A program made the position numbers and the translations under genes. A model generated the notes under the pieces. The model did not search any database and had not been told where the DNA came from. It saw nothing but the letters and a program-made list of their open reading frames with translations. From JAGLOK01 sp963676355 (GTDB lineage: Bacteria; Bacillota; Clostridia; Christensenellales; UMGS416), in the NCBI GenBank assembly GCA_963676355.1, contig OY781093.1, forward strand, positions 1,798,001 to 1,862,000: a stretch of 64,000 nucleotides of DNA, in the 5' to 3' direction. This document shows, one piece after another, positions 42,196 through 51,429 of this stretch (positions are counted from its first letter, which is position 1; each line of letters begins with the position of its first letter).

Positions 42196-43584
42196 ATGTT
42201 ACACAATTTAGACTGGCTCAACGAAGGCCAACAATTCCCGCCGGAGGGCGAACGCGACCGCCTTGCCCGCTATGAACAAAACAAACTCACCTATGAAGGC
42301 GAGCACGCAAAAGTGTACGCGGAGCAATTGCGCCGAATAGAAAAAGTAGTCGGCAACGTAAGCGAGATAATAAGCTACCCAATCGTGCTAAACTTTCAGC
42401 GCAAAGTCAGCCTCAAAACAGCAGACTTTTTGTTCCAAGAACCACCGACAATAACAGCAGAAGGCGAAGGCCGCCAGCAAGCGATAAACGACATCATCGC
42501 CCGCAGCGAGCTGATGAGCATCGGCTTTCAAGGCGCGATAGACTGCTCCCGCTATGGAACGGCTGTCTACAAAGTAGATGTGGAAGACGGTCACGGCAGA
42601 ATAAGCCTGTCCTCACCGGAGTATCTGTTTTGCGTGGTAAGCCCGGAAGACTTAAAGCGCGTAACGCAATACGTCATCGCCTATACGCTTAGCGAAAAAG
42701 ACAAGCACGGCAAAGACAAAAACTACGTCGTGGCTACCGTGTACTCGAAAAAAAGCTACCGCACAATGAAGTTTGAAATGATGGCGGACGTGCGAGCGAT
42801 GAGTGCGACGCTTGGCAAGATGGTAAGCGATACGGGCGAGATAACAACGGGGCTCAGCGACTTTGCGGTGATTCCCGTGCACAATACCGTAACGAGTGAC
42901 ACAATCTACGGCATGGACGACTACGCCGACCTCGACTCCATCATCGCCGAGCTTGAAGTGCGCACCGCCCAAGTGAGCAAAATCCTTGACGTTTTCGCAG
43001 CACCAACAGTATCCGGAAGCGCAAATGCTCTGGAAGGCGACGGAGAAGGCGGCTATACATTTAACACAGGCAACTTCTACGCGCGCACCGACTCCGACGA
43101 AGCACCGCTGGAATACATCACGTGGAATGCAAACCTAGACTCAAACTTTGTTCAGATAGAGCGCTTGTTAAACCATTTATCGGTCATAAGCGAAATGGGT
43201 CCGGCACTGTTTAATGCGGACATAACCCGCGGCGGCCAAGTGGTGTCCGGCGCTGCACTTCGCAAGCTGTATATAAACGTGTTGAGCAAAGTCTCTCGCC
43301 TTCGCAACGCATTTGACATGTGCTTTAAACGCGCACTCGCAACAGCCGCCCAAGCCTCGATGATAGACCTTAACCCGCGCGATATATCCATCACTTGGAT
43401 GGACGGACTGCCCAACGATCCAATGGAAGAAGCACAAATCATGTCCGCCCGCACCGGTGGCATGCCGACAATGAGTGTCCGCCGTGCGCTGACAAATTAC
43501 GACGGCCTGTCGGATAATCTGGCGAAAAAGGAGATTGAGAGTATCGCCGAGGAGAGGGGAGTTTATAAGAAAACTTCAAAGTAG
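42196..43584 (+). CDS. Phage portal protein (SPP1 gp6 type)
   Basis: 462 residues with AAAGGA before ATG. Full-length SPP1-type portal. It contains 'YEQNKLTYEGEHAKVYAEQL', 'NFQRKVSLKTADFLFQEPP' near 75, 'DLDSIIAELEVRTAQVSKILDVFAAP' near 245 and 'RGGQVVSGAALRKLYINV' near 350, all typical. The portal forms the dodecameric DNA entry ring of the phage head. In complete phages a minor head protein, scaffold and capsid follow; here none does, and the downstream region holds papain-fold cassettes instead. Its last ~115 bp (from 43471) are duplicated twice downstream. Confidence 0.93.
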   Translation: MLHNLDWLNEGQQFPPEGERDRLARYEQNKLTYEGEHAKVYAEQLRRIEKVVGNVSEIISYPIVLNFQRKVSLKTADFLFQEPPTITAEGEGRQQAINDIIARSELMSIGFQGAIDCSRYGTAVYKVDVEDGHGRISLSSPEYLFCVVSPEDLKRVTQYVIAYTLSEKDKHGKDKNYVVATVYSKKSYRTMKFEMMADVRAMSATLGKMVSDTGEITTGLSDFAVIPVHNTVTSDTIYGMDDYADLDSIIAELEVRTAQVSKILDVFAAPTVSGSANALEGDGEGGYTFNTGNFYARTDSDEAPLEYITWNANLDSNFVQIERLLNHLSVISEMGPALFNADITRGGQVVSGAALRKLYINVLSKVSRLRNAFDMCFKRALATAAQASMIDLNPRDISITWMDGLPNDPMEEAQIMSARTGGMPTMSVRRALTNYDGLSDNLAKKEIESIAEERGVYKKTSK

Positions 43585-43632
43585 TCGGAAAATGTGAAAC
43601 TAGTAAGGTAATAAATAGTAAAATAAAAATTC

Positions 43633-43664
43633 ATGAGGGGTGTACGGTGCAAGTCGTGCGCCCC
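43633..43664 (+). promoter_or_regulatory. Leader hairpin of cassette 1
   Basis: GGGGTGTACG pairs with CGTGCGCCCC (two G-U pairs) and is followed by TTTT. The same leader, up to the start codon, precedes cassette 2 (45513-45590), where the tail is altered. It may be a conditional terminator. Confidence 0.65.
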
Positions 43665-43709
43665 TTTTGCGCCCGAGCAAAACGAAGGGCGAAAAGAAAG
43701 GATAGAATT

Positions 43710-45191
43710 ATGGCATCAACAAGAATGATGATGGATGGAGGCAGAGCCTCATATAAAAGAACAACCGGAAGCGAACAAACAGGAAAAACAGCGGGACAGA
43801 TAAAACAAGAAGAAGATTCTTTCTATGAAAGAACAAAGAACCTTCCTGCGCATATACAGGCATTAGCAAAAGCTGATGCTGATAAGGCTAAAAGAAATAC
43901 GAAATCAGCTGTTTCAACGGCAATTAAAAAAGCTGAATACGATGCAAAGAAGGAAAGAGAAACAGAAAGACAGCAAGATTTAGCGTTTAAAAATGCTGTA
44001 GGGACAGGAAGCATTCCAGCAGAAGCTGTTGCTAAAATAGGGAAATCGCTAGATAAAATTGCTAAGAGTAATGCTATAAAGCGCGAAAATAAACGCCAGC
44101 AGTTACAATCGCTAAAAAATGCTGTAGCAACTGGTACTGTACCAGCAGGTGTAGCAGCGAAGATAGCACCGAAGATAACAGGTGAGCCAGTGGAAGGTAA
44201 TAAAAAGCTAGTAACATTGTCTGACTATGATATTGAAATGCAAAAGGCTTCTCTAGACAATGCAATTAAGTTTGGTGGAGTACCTAAAGAAGTTGCAAAA
44301 AAGTTAGGTGTAAGTGATTATAATGGATTAACTATGCAACAGCAAACAGCACTAGAAAATGCCATTAAATTCGGTGGAGTGCCTGAGGAAGTTGGAACTA
44401 AAATAAATGAAGTGCAAAAAGAAATAAACAAATCTAAATATTCTATACAAGATATTAGAACATATGCTGATTTTTATGGCATGGATTTTTTAGAAGCAAA
44501 ACAGATAATTGATTATATGGGAAGTGAAGAGATTGACAGAGTATTAAAAATAATTGATAGTAATAAAGAGGTGCCAATGATTTTCCAAACAAACCTTGCT
44601 AGAAAAGAGTTTTCTGACATATATGGTGGAAATGTTGCTCAAATTTATTATGGTATTGATGATGATGACACTAGTGATGATGGAAAAGAAGATATCTATA
44701 AAGGTGAGATTGAGCCTAAAACTATTGCGTTTAAAGGGTGTGGCATAGTTTCTGCAGTAATGGGTATTGAAGCATTTGATGGGTATAATGACAATGGCTC
44801 ATATTATGATCACGTGCAAGAAGCCGCGAAATTTTCTTTAGATGGTGGCTATAAAGATGATGGTGGTACAAGAATCGAAGATTTTACTGTCGATTATGCT
44901 AAATCAAAAGGTTTAGATGCATATCATACTGAAGATATACAAGATGTTGTAGAAGCTTTAGAAAGAGGAGCTGTAGTTGTAGCTAGTGTAACAGATGGAA
45001 AAGATGACTTATTTACAACTGGCAGTGGGCACATAATTACATTATCAAATATTAATCTTGACGGTAGCATTGAAGTGATTAATCCGAATAGAATAGGTTA
45101 TAATGCCTATAATGAAGGAAATACGAGCTATTCTGTAGATCAAATAGATGGTCACAAGAATAACGGATATGTGATTATAGAAAGACCTTAG
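43710..45191 (+). CDS. Cassette 1: helical repeat region plus C39-like cysteine peptidase
   Basis: 493 residues from ATG 43710 (AAAGGA eight bases upstream). It has no signal peptide. The N-terminal ~270 residues are charged and helical and contain four ~24-residue repeats of the form LxNA(V/I)xxGxVPxxVAxKI. Residues ~330-490 look like a papain-fold C39-type peptidase: catalytic Cys in 'FKGCGIVSAVMGIEAF', then His in 'GSGHIITLSNINLDGSIEVI' with the following Asn in 'NPN'. It sits directly behind the portal gene under a phage-like leader. It could be a virion-associated peptidoglycan or protein hydrolase, or a toxin; the choice cannot be made from sequence. Confidence 0.75.
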   Translation: MASTRMMMDGGRASYKRTTGSEQTGKTAGQIKQEEDSFYERTKNLPAHIQALAKADADKAKRNTKSAVSTAIKKAEYDAKKERETERQQDLAFKNAVGTGSIPAEAVAKIGKSLDKIAKSNAIKRENKRQQLQSLKNAVATGTVPAGVAAKIAPKITGEPVEGNKKLVTLSDYDIEMQKASLDNAIKFGGVPKEVAKKLGVSDYNGLTMQQQTALENAIKFGGVPEEVGTKINEVQKEINKSKYSIQDIRTYADFYGMDFLEAKQIIDYMGSEEIDRVLKIIDSNKEVPMIFQTNLARKEFSDIYGGNVAQIYYGIDDDDTSDDGKEDIYKGEIEPKTIAFKGCGIVSAVMGIEAFDGYNDNGSYYDHVQEAAKFSLDGGYKDDGGTRIEDFTVDYAKSKGLDAYHTEDIQDVVEALERGAVVVASVTDGKDDLFTTGSGHIITLSNINLDGSIEVINPNRIGYNAYNEGNTSYSVDQIDGHKNNGYVIIERP

Positions 45192-45212
45192 TAATTATTA
45201 AGGTGACATCTT

Positions 45213-45236
45213 CCCCTCCCCGGAGGGGGATTTTTT
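45213..45236 (+). terminator. Intrinsic terminator of cassette 1
   Basis: CCCCTCCCCGGAGGGGG stem followed by six T. The same type of terminator closes the downstream units at 48226 and 51161. Confidence 0.85.
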
Positions 45237-45347
45237 GTTACACCCCTCCATCAATAACTGCGTTGATAATTCTCCTCCCATAAATGGGAGATGCGCAAAC
45301 AGAGCGGATAAGAAAGCCGAGGGTATAAAAGAATATCTTACTAGCAA

Positions 45348-45590
45348 TGAGTGTCCGCCGTGCGCTGACAAACTACGACGACCTGTCGGATAATCTGGCG
45401 AAAAAGGAGATTGAGAGTATCGCCGAGGAGAGGGGAGTGTATAAGAAAACTTCAAAGTAGTCAGAAAATGTGAAACTAGCAAAATAAAAACAAATAATAA
45501 AATAAAAACTCATGAGGGGTGTACGGTGTAAGTCGTGCGCCGCTCTTGCGCCCCTAGCAAAATGTAGGGCGAAAAAGAAAGGATAGAATT
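45348..45590 (+). repeat. Duplicated portal 3' end plus cassette leader
   Basis: 45348-45460 repeats the last 37 codons and stop of the portal gene (43471-43584) with few changes. 45461-45590 repeats the spacer and the hairpin leader of cassette 1. The preceding 60 bp (agatgcgcaaacag...) recur at 48355-48400. Confidence 0.9.
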
Positions 45591-46922
45591 ATGGCAAGAT
45601 ATAATAAGCCAATGATGTTGATTGATGGAGATGCAGACTTAACTAAGAAACTGATAACAGAAGCGAAGAAAAGAAAAGATAAGGCGTCTTCATCAAATAG
45701 AGCGAAAAATGAGCAGGCAGGTTTAACAGCAGCTCAGAGAGATGATATAGAAACAAGGGCAATTAAGCTCCAAAAAGCAAAGAAGCGTCAAGGAATCACA
45801 AATGATGACTTAAAAAAAATAGTTGCAGTAACAGGCGATACATCATCTGCAGTGGACGCTGTCATAAATGAAAAGACTAAGACGCTAAAAGCGTTAATTG
45901 ATGCAGGCGAAAGTAAGATTGCCGATGCATACAAGGTACGATACGAAAAAGAAAAAAAGATAGCGGATGCGCTTTATGATAGGGGCGGGGATGCTTCTGA
46001 AGAAGATGAAGAACGCAACAGAGTAATGGGAAAAAAAGGGGGAAATTCACCTTTAAATAGATTTAAAAGAACATTATCAAGTTTAGAACAAGTTACTAAA
46101 AAACAATTAGATGAGCTGAATTTGGTCAAACTAACTTATAAAAATCCATTTAATTATATAATTGGTTCAGAAAATACACTTGATAAAATACAAGAAAAGA
46201 TGTCAAACAATGATGAAAGCAGAGCATCGTTTAATAAAAAGCTAAATAGTATGACAAAAAATTGGAATATGAATCTTGTTCTAGATGTTGATTCAGATGT
46301 ATGGGATTATGGGTACGATTTGCCTAAGTGGGAATATGATGAACGAAGAAGAATTATGGATAAAGCTTATGGGTATGTTAATTATGAGTGGACTCCCGAA
46401 AAAGAATTAGCAGGGTGGAATGGTGGAATAAAGTACAAAGTAGGTACAACTTATTATGGGGTTCCTTATTCTAAGCATGGACATTCTTCTCCAGACGAAT
46501 TTACTGAAAAAATTGATTCTTATGGATTTGATAAAAAATATACTAATAGAGATGGAGATACTATGCCGTGGTATGGGCAGGATTGTTCAGGTCTTGTTAG
46601 TGATGCATGGGGATTGGACAGAATGACTACAAAATTCATGATGTATGCTATAGAAGATGGGTCTATGCCTAAACTTGAAAACTACTCAGATTTAAAACCA
46701 GGTGATGCAATAGTAAAGAATGGCCACACAAGACTGGTAGCATATGTAGAAGGTGATAAAGTTTATACAATAGAACAAACTACGGGTGATAAAGCATATG
46801 GAACACACTTAGATTCATATTCATTTTCTGATCTTTCCAAGGAAAAATATGTTCCGATTACAAGAATAGGATTGGATGAAACTGCTTTGGAAGAATCAAG
46901 AGATAGATATAACAACGGTTAA
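45591..46922 (+). CDS. Cassette 2: helical N-terminus plus NlpC/P60-type peptidase
   Basis: 443 residues with AAAGGA upstream of ATG. Residues ~40-125 are a helical segment (AQRDDIETRAIKLQKAKKRQ...) almost identical to that of cassette 3. A linker with an acidic stretch follows. The C-terminal ~110 residues carry NlpC/P60 features: catalytic Cys in 'WYGQDCSGLVSDAWGL' near 330, 'LKPGDAIVKNGHTRLVAYV' with the His near 383, and 'TIEQTTGD'. NlpC/P60 enzymes cleave peptidoglycan stem peptides. It has no signal peptide, so release would need a phage, lysis or a dedicated route. Confidence 0.82.
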   Translation: MARYNKPMMLIDGDADLTKKLITEAKKRKDKASSSNRAKNEQAGLTAAQRDDIETRAIKLQKAKKRQGITNDDLKKIVAVTGDTSSAVDAVINEKTKTLKALIDAGESKIADAYKVRYEKEKKIADALYDRGGDASEEDEERNRVMGKKGGNSPLNRFKRTLSSLEQVTKKQLDELNLVKLTYKNPFNYIIGSENTLDKIQEKMSNNDESRASFNKKLNSMTKNWNMNLVLDVDSDVWDYGYDLPKWEYDERRRIMDKAYGYVNYEWTPEKELAGWNGGIKYKVGTTYYGVPYSKHGHSSPDEFTEKIDSYGFDKKYTNRDGDTMPWYGQDCSGLVSDAWGLDRMTTKFMMYAIEDGSMPKLENYSDLKPGDAIVKNGHTRLVAYVEGDKVYTIEQTTGDKAYGTHLDSYSFSDLSKEKYVPITRIGLDETALEESRDRYNNG

Positions 46923-46947
46923 TTGTTACGAAAAAACTCGCATTCGT

Positions 46948-46973
46948 GCCGGATTTTATCCGGCATTTTTTAT
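46948..46973 (+). terminator. Intrinsic terminator of cassette 2
   Basis: GCCGGAT/ATCCGGC with six T. The open frame of the following gene runs back into this hairpin, showing that its true 5' end is missing. Confidence 0.85.
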
Positions 46974-46975
46974 CT

Positions 46976-48214
46976 CGATATTACTCTATAAAATATCCAA
47001 GAGAATGGCTGGAAAAAGTTGAATACAGGAGGCATAATCACAGTTTCTATGCTTATCAATCAATGGTCTTCGATTTTGACGGATATTCAAAATATAAAAA
47101 TGAAATAAGTATAACTTCTACAATGTTTCCTTATGACTTCGTGATGTTCGATGATATTGCCGATGATTACATTCAGACATATGAAGGACAAATAGTAGGA
47201 TTATATTATTTATCGAATACAGAGGATAGTATTGAAATCTATTTTAATATTTCAGGATATAAGAACCTTCACGGAAACATAAAAATGAAAAAGAACATTT
47301 ACTCTGCAAACAAACAGAATATATTCGATATGCTAAAAACTATTAAGATTATTACCGAAAATGAAGAAACAGAGTATTATGAGTATAATTCTGAGGAAGC
47401 AAATGTTTCATTTAGACTGCCTGTATATTGGGAAAAAGCAATTAAGCATTTCAGAATAGATGAAGATGGAGTTTCTTTCTTCATTGAATTAGGATATCCA
47501 ACGGAATCTTATCCTAATTATTTTACTGCAACCACAGTTGAAGAGATTTCGAACGATATATCTGAATACAATGATTTGATTTCTTATACATATGACGGAA
47601 ATGAAATTAGATTTAAGAAAATAACCGGCAGCTTATATAAAGAAGAATACTATTTTGTTATACAAGATTTAAAAGTCGTAGGAAGAGTTGAACTGGAAAA
47701 AGATATCTATGAAAACCAGCGGGATGAAATTATTGATGTTATAAAAAGTTTTACTGCTTTCGAGAAATCTAACCTTAAACCTGTTCCGAAATCTGAAGTT
47801 GAAGCAGATGAAATGACTAAGTATACGAGCAAGTCGCATAAATTATATATGGAATATCCAGCGATATGGCAGGAATATGTTTATTCTATTGGCGGAGATT
47901 TTTTTAGTATTTGGTTTGGTTCAGATGATTATTTCCACAAGAATTATATTGAGATTTTAACTGATGAGAATTATATTAGCCAAATAGGTGAGATTGATCA
48001 ATCAGAGTGGACGGAGATGATTTCTACAAGTAATAAAGCTATATATATTAAACTTGAGGAATCAACATTCCGCGAGAAAGAGGTTGTCGAAATTAAAATA
48101 ATGTTTCAAAATAGTAAAACCATATACGGGCGAATTTTTATGGATAAAGATTTATATTATGGAAATGAAGAAGAAATAATGAAGTTATTAAAAAGCATAG
48201 ATATTAATGAATAG
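46976..48214 (+). pseudogene. 5'-truncated three-repeat (PsbP-like) extracellular protein
   Basis: The open frame begins within or just after the terminator, and no start with a ribosome site is present; the sequence enters mid-domain at 'YYSIKYPREWLEKVEY'. About 410 residues contain three repeats opening with 'YSIKYPREWLEKV', 'VSFRLPVYWEKAI' and 'LYMEYPAIWQEYV', the pattern of PsbP/DUF1795-like domains usually found in lipoproteins. A signal peptide and lipobox were probably lost when the cassette was duplicated. It ends at the terminator 48226. If it is expressed at all, an in-frame GTG at 46946 is the only nearby candidate. Confidence 0.6.
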
Positions 48215-48225
48215 AAGCTTATACG

Positions 48226-48250
48226 CCCCCTCCTCGGAGGGGGATTTTTT
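48226..48250 (+). terminator. Intrinsic terminator
   Basis: CCCCCTC/GAGGGGG with six T. About 150 bp from here (48226-48375) recur almost unchanged at 51161-51310. Confidence 0.85.
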
Positions 48251-48285
48251 GCTATGTGGTGTAATCTTGATTTGGTGCTATATCC

Positions 48286-48341
48286 GAATCCCACCACCGT
48301 GATGTGAAATCACGGTCCCCCTCCCTTTGACAAGGGAGGTA
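48286..48341 (-). repeat. CCTCCC...GGTGGTGGGATTC interspersed element
   Basis: On the minus strand: CCTCCC...GGGAGG, GGACC, GTGATTTCACATCAC, GGTGGTGGGATTC. The middle palindrome differs from that of the plus-strand relative at 42121-42172 (ATCAGCAAAGCGAAT), while the outer parts are kept. Confidence 0.6.
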
Positions 48342-48402
48342 AGTGTTTGCGACAAGATGCGCAAACAGTGCGGATAAGAAAGCCAAGAGTATAAAAGAAT
48401 AG

Positions 48403-48505
48403 GAGTGTCCGCCGTGCGCTGACAAACTACGACGGATTGTCGGATAATCTGGCGAAAAAGGAGATTGAGAGAATCGCCGAGTAGAGGGGAGTGTATAAAA
48501 AAACA
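48403..48505 (+). repeat. Second duplicated copy of the portal 3' end, decayed
   Basis: Matches 43474-43574 and 45351-45455 but contains a premature TAG (gccgagTAGagg) and diverges after 'gtgtataaaaaaac'. It marks the start of cassette unit 3. Confidence 0.85.
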
Positions 48506-48609
48506 CTTTTTTATTTACTAATATTAACAAATAATGTACAATTGAAAGGCATAGTTTTTCGCAAGAAAAACTAACGCAGTTCATCCAACTATCAAACTTA
48601 CGAGCGGCA

Positions 48610-50181
48610 GTGACAAGGGAGCTTGTTCCCCGAGTCACTGTGCAAAAGGCTACCTCTCCCGCAATACATTTCATATATTGCTGTCGGGCAAAGAGTTCGC
48701 GAGCGCAACTCTTTGGTGAGCAAGCGGGAACGACAGCAGCTCAGAGAGATGATATAGAAACTACGGCAATTAAGTTCCAAAAAGCAAAGAAGCGCCAAGG
48801 AATCACAAATGATGACTTAAAAAAAATAGTTGCAGTAACAGGCGATACATCATCTGCAGTGGACGCTGTCATAAATGAAAAGGCTAAAACGCTAAAAGCG
48901 TTAATTGATGCAGGTGAAAGTAAGATTGCCGATGCATACAAGGTACGATACGAAAAAGAAAAAAAGATAGCGGATGTGCTTAAAAAAACACCTGTCTATA
49001 AAACGTATAAAGATATTATGCGCGAAAAGGGAATACCTTATGAGGACTTCAAATATCTTGTAGCTTACCATAAAGGCAACGAAGCCGCGGCTAAAAGCGA
49101 TGTTATGAACTTAACACCAGAACAGCTCAAAACAAAGATAGCAGCCATGCGTGCGTTTAGTGAACATGTTGGGGATGAGTTGAGTGGGGGATCGGATTCT
49201 AGTTCAAGCAGTAGCAGTGATTGGATGAGTAGTTTTAATGACAAAGTTGAGTTGAGTACTGGTTGGTCAGATGCTGGTAGTACTACGGATACAGGATATG
49301 ATGATTCGGATACCTTCCCGTATATGATTAATCCAGAACATAGAGAACCAACTGATAGCGATAATGATAGCACTGAAAATATTTTATTCCCTGCTTCAGT
49401 AAATTTTGAAAACCCTTTTAGCTATATTTATGAAGATAGTTTAAAAACTCTGCTTGACAAGATGAATAAACAAAACCCAGATGATACTAGTTATGCAACT
49501 CAGACGCGGGATTTAGACCCTGATAATACTAAATATCCACCAATGGGCAATGCAGCCGCTCGATTAGACTTTGATGGAACACTTGAACCAGTTTTTCCAT
49601 TTTTATATGTTAATGATTTCTTTAATATGACATATATGGATCAAGATGTTCCTGCTATTCCTCAATTTACAAATATTGAGGGAGAAAGGAGTCCTGAAGC
49701 TTATGATGCAGTAATTGATCAATTTGAAGTTGAAACTAACCCCAGATATTTAAGTGACGATAAAACATACTGTAATTATTATGTGTGGGATGTGACTGGA
49801 GCAATGGGTGCTGAAGTACCTCATTATATAGATAAGTCTACAAACATGCCATTTGAATATGATCATTCATTGGAAAAAGAAGATAATATTGATAGTGATG
49901 TAGGAGGATTGAGGGCAAACAGAATTTATGACTATATGATAAAATATGGAGAGGATATTGGTTACAGAGAAATAACGCCTGAAGAAGCACAGGAAAGAGC
50001 GAATCAAGGTTACCCTACATTTGGAGTAATACAGAGAGAGGGGCATGGTCACGTAGTAATGATTCGTCCAAACTATGATAGTACAAGTGATGAAATAATG
50101 ATATCGCAAGCAGGAAGAAATAATTATAATAATATTGAGTTAGATGGAATATCTGATTATAAATTTTATACGCATGACTAA
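48610..50181 (+). CDS. Cassette 3: same helical N-terminus, third papain-like domain, rebuilt 5' end
   Basis: The frame from GTG 48610 gives 523 residues, but homology to cassette 2 begins only at about residue 42 (gagcaagcgggaacgacagc, 48718). The first 110 bp are unrelated sequence without a good ribosome site, so the original start is lost; the gene may be silent. Residues ~45-125 match cassette 2 almost exactly. Further helical and Ser-rich linker regions follow. The C-terminal ~170 residues have 'TYCNYYVWDVTGAMGAEVP' (candidate Cys), 'GHGHVVMIRPNYD' (candidate His) and 'ISQAGRNN', a CHAP/amidase-like papain fold distinct from the other two. Confidence 0.6.
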   Translation: MTRELVPRVTVQKATSPAIHFIYCCRAKSSRAQLFGEQAGTTAAQRDDIETTAIKFQKAKKRQGITNDDLKKIVAVTGDTSSAVDAVINEKAKTLKALIDAGESKIADAYKVRYEKEKKIADVLKKTPVYKTYKDIMREKGIPYEDFKYLVAYHKGNEAAAKSDVMNLTPEQLKTKIAAMRAFSEHVGDELSGGSDSSSSSSSDWMSSFNDKVELSTGWSDAGSTTDTGYDDSDTFPYMINPEHREPTDSDNDSTENILFPASVNFENPFSYIYEDSLKTLLDKMNKQNPDDTSYATQTRDLDPDNTKYPPMGNAAARLDFDGTLEPVFPFLYVNDFFNMTYMDQDVPAIPQFTNIEGERSPEAYDAVIDQFEVETNPRYLSDDKTYCNYYVWDVTGAMGAEVPHYIDKSTNMPFEYDHSLEKEDNIDSDVGGLRANRIYDYMIKYGEDIGYREITPEEAQERANQGYPTFGVIQREGHGHVVMIRPNYDSTSDEIMISQAGRNNYNNIELDGISDYKFYTHD

Positions 50182-50295
50182 TATATTTCGTTTTAGTTCT
50201 TTTAAATTAGGAGAATACTTAATAGAATTCATATTTGTTCGCCTTTACCAATAAACCCCATTCAAGTATAATGGACGAAAAGCCATGGAGTTTAC

Positions 50296-51141
50296 ATGAA
50301 ACGATTTTTACTAATCCTATGTATTTGCATAATATGCTTATTTGCATCGTGTACAGGAAATACTTTTGAAGATGTTTCTTCTTCTACAGTAGTTAAAGCG
50401 ACAAATGAAGAATCAATGGTAATGCCAACTCTACAATCATTTACTGTTAAAACAGCTACGCCGACAAAAGAACCAACACCAATAATCACAGCAACTCCTG
50501 AAGCTACACCAACGCCGACAGAGCCAAGCGAAAAGATATCCCTTTATGACGCCCTGCCACAGCCAACACCAGTTTATGAGCCAACTAAAGAGGATTTGGC
50601 GTTTAAACAGCAGGTAATATCCGAAGGGAAAACGCTCGCTTTTGATATGACGGAGTGGGAACTTATAGACATTATGTGCAATAAGTTAGGCATAGATGAA
50701 TATTTATATAGATTGAAAAGGTCGGACAATTACCAAAACGAACTATATTTATGGTGGACAAGGGATGAGCCAGAGGGGACACATTATACTATATATATTC
50801 TAGATGCAGAAAATGGTGACTTGTTTTATAGAGATGAAGTTTTAAAGGAATATATAGTAGGCAATATCTTCACGAGCGAAGATAAAGAAGAACCTTTTAG
50901 GTTATCAGAGTATAATAAAGAGTGGCTTATAGAGCAGTTTATAAATAAAATCTATAATGGTGAGTTACCCAGAGGAGTTGAAGTAGAGGTTGGTTATAGT
51001 AGATTTTCGTATAGCTTAGAGTTTACTACTTGTAAAGTGGTAGATGGTGAAATTGATTATCTGGGTAACTTTCATTTACATGAACCAACAGGTGAATTGA
51101 GTAACTCTCAAACTAGAGAGAGCTGGTATTTGTTTGACTGA
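50296..51141 (+). CDS. Lipoprotein behind cassette 3
   Basis: 281 residues with GGAG before ATG. The lipobox LFASC at residues ~15-19 predicts membrane anchoring outside the cell. A Thr/Pro linker (residues ~50-75) leads to a C-terminal domain (residues ~95-281) containing 'LAFDMTEWELIDIMCNKLGI' and 'YLWWTRDEPEGTHYTIYILD'. I do not recognise that domain. Its position after a peptidase-like gene makes an inhibitor or immunity role conceivable but unproven. Confidence 0.7.
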   Translation: MKRFLLILCICIICLFASCTGNTFEDVSSSTVVKATNEESMVMPTLQSFTVKTATPTKEPTPIITATPEATPTPTEPSEKISLYDALPQPTPVYEPTKEDLAFKQQVISEGKTLAFDMTEWELIDIMCNKLGIDEYLYRLKRSDNYQNELYLWWTRDEPEGTHYTIYILDAENGDLFYRDEVLKEYIVGNIFTSEDKEEPFRLSEYNKEWLIEQFINKIYNGELPRGVEVEVGYSRFSYSLEFTTCKVVDGEIDYLGNFHLHEPTGELSNSQTRESWYLFD

Positions 51142-51160
51142 ATAAAATATGAATATGATG

Positions 51161-51185
51161 CCCCCTCCTCGGAGGGGGATTTTTT
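51161..51185 (+). terminator. Intrinsic terminator
   Basis: CCCCCTC/GAGGGGG with six T, start of the second copy of the 150-bp block at 48226-48375. Confidence 0.85.
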
Positions 51186-51220
51186 GCTATGCGGTGTAAT
51201 CTTGCTTTGGTGCTATATTC

Positions 51221-51283
51221 GAATCCCACCACCGTGATGTGAAATCACGGTTCCCCTCCCCTTGACAAGGGAGGCAAGTGTTT
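51221..51283 (-). repeat. CCTCCC...GGTGGTGGGATTC interspersed element
   Basis: Near-identical to 48286-48341, including the GTGATTTCACATCAC middle palindrome. Confidence 0.6.
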
Positions 51284-51429
51284 GAGACAAGATGCGCAAA
51301 CAGTGCGGTGTAGATGACTGCGAGGACAAATGAGAACTGCTTGCTGAGAAGTGCAAAATTCACATCATGTTCGCTTTACCAATAATTCTCATTCGAGTAT
51401 AATGGAAGGAAATATGTCTGGAGATAGAT

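Noticed and set aside
45198..45482. Minus-strand 94-codon frame after cassette 1
   Set aside because: It is the reverse of the terminator, repeat and duplicated portal tail; a similar shadow appears at each copy.
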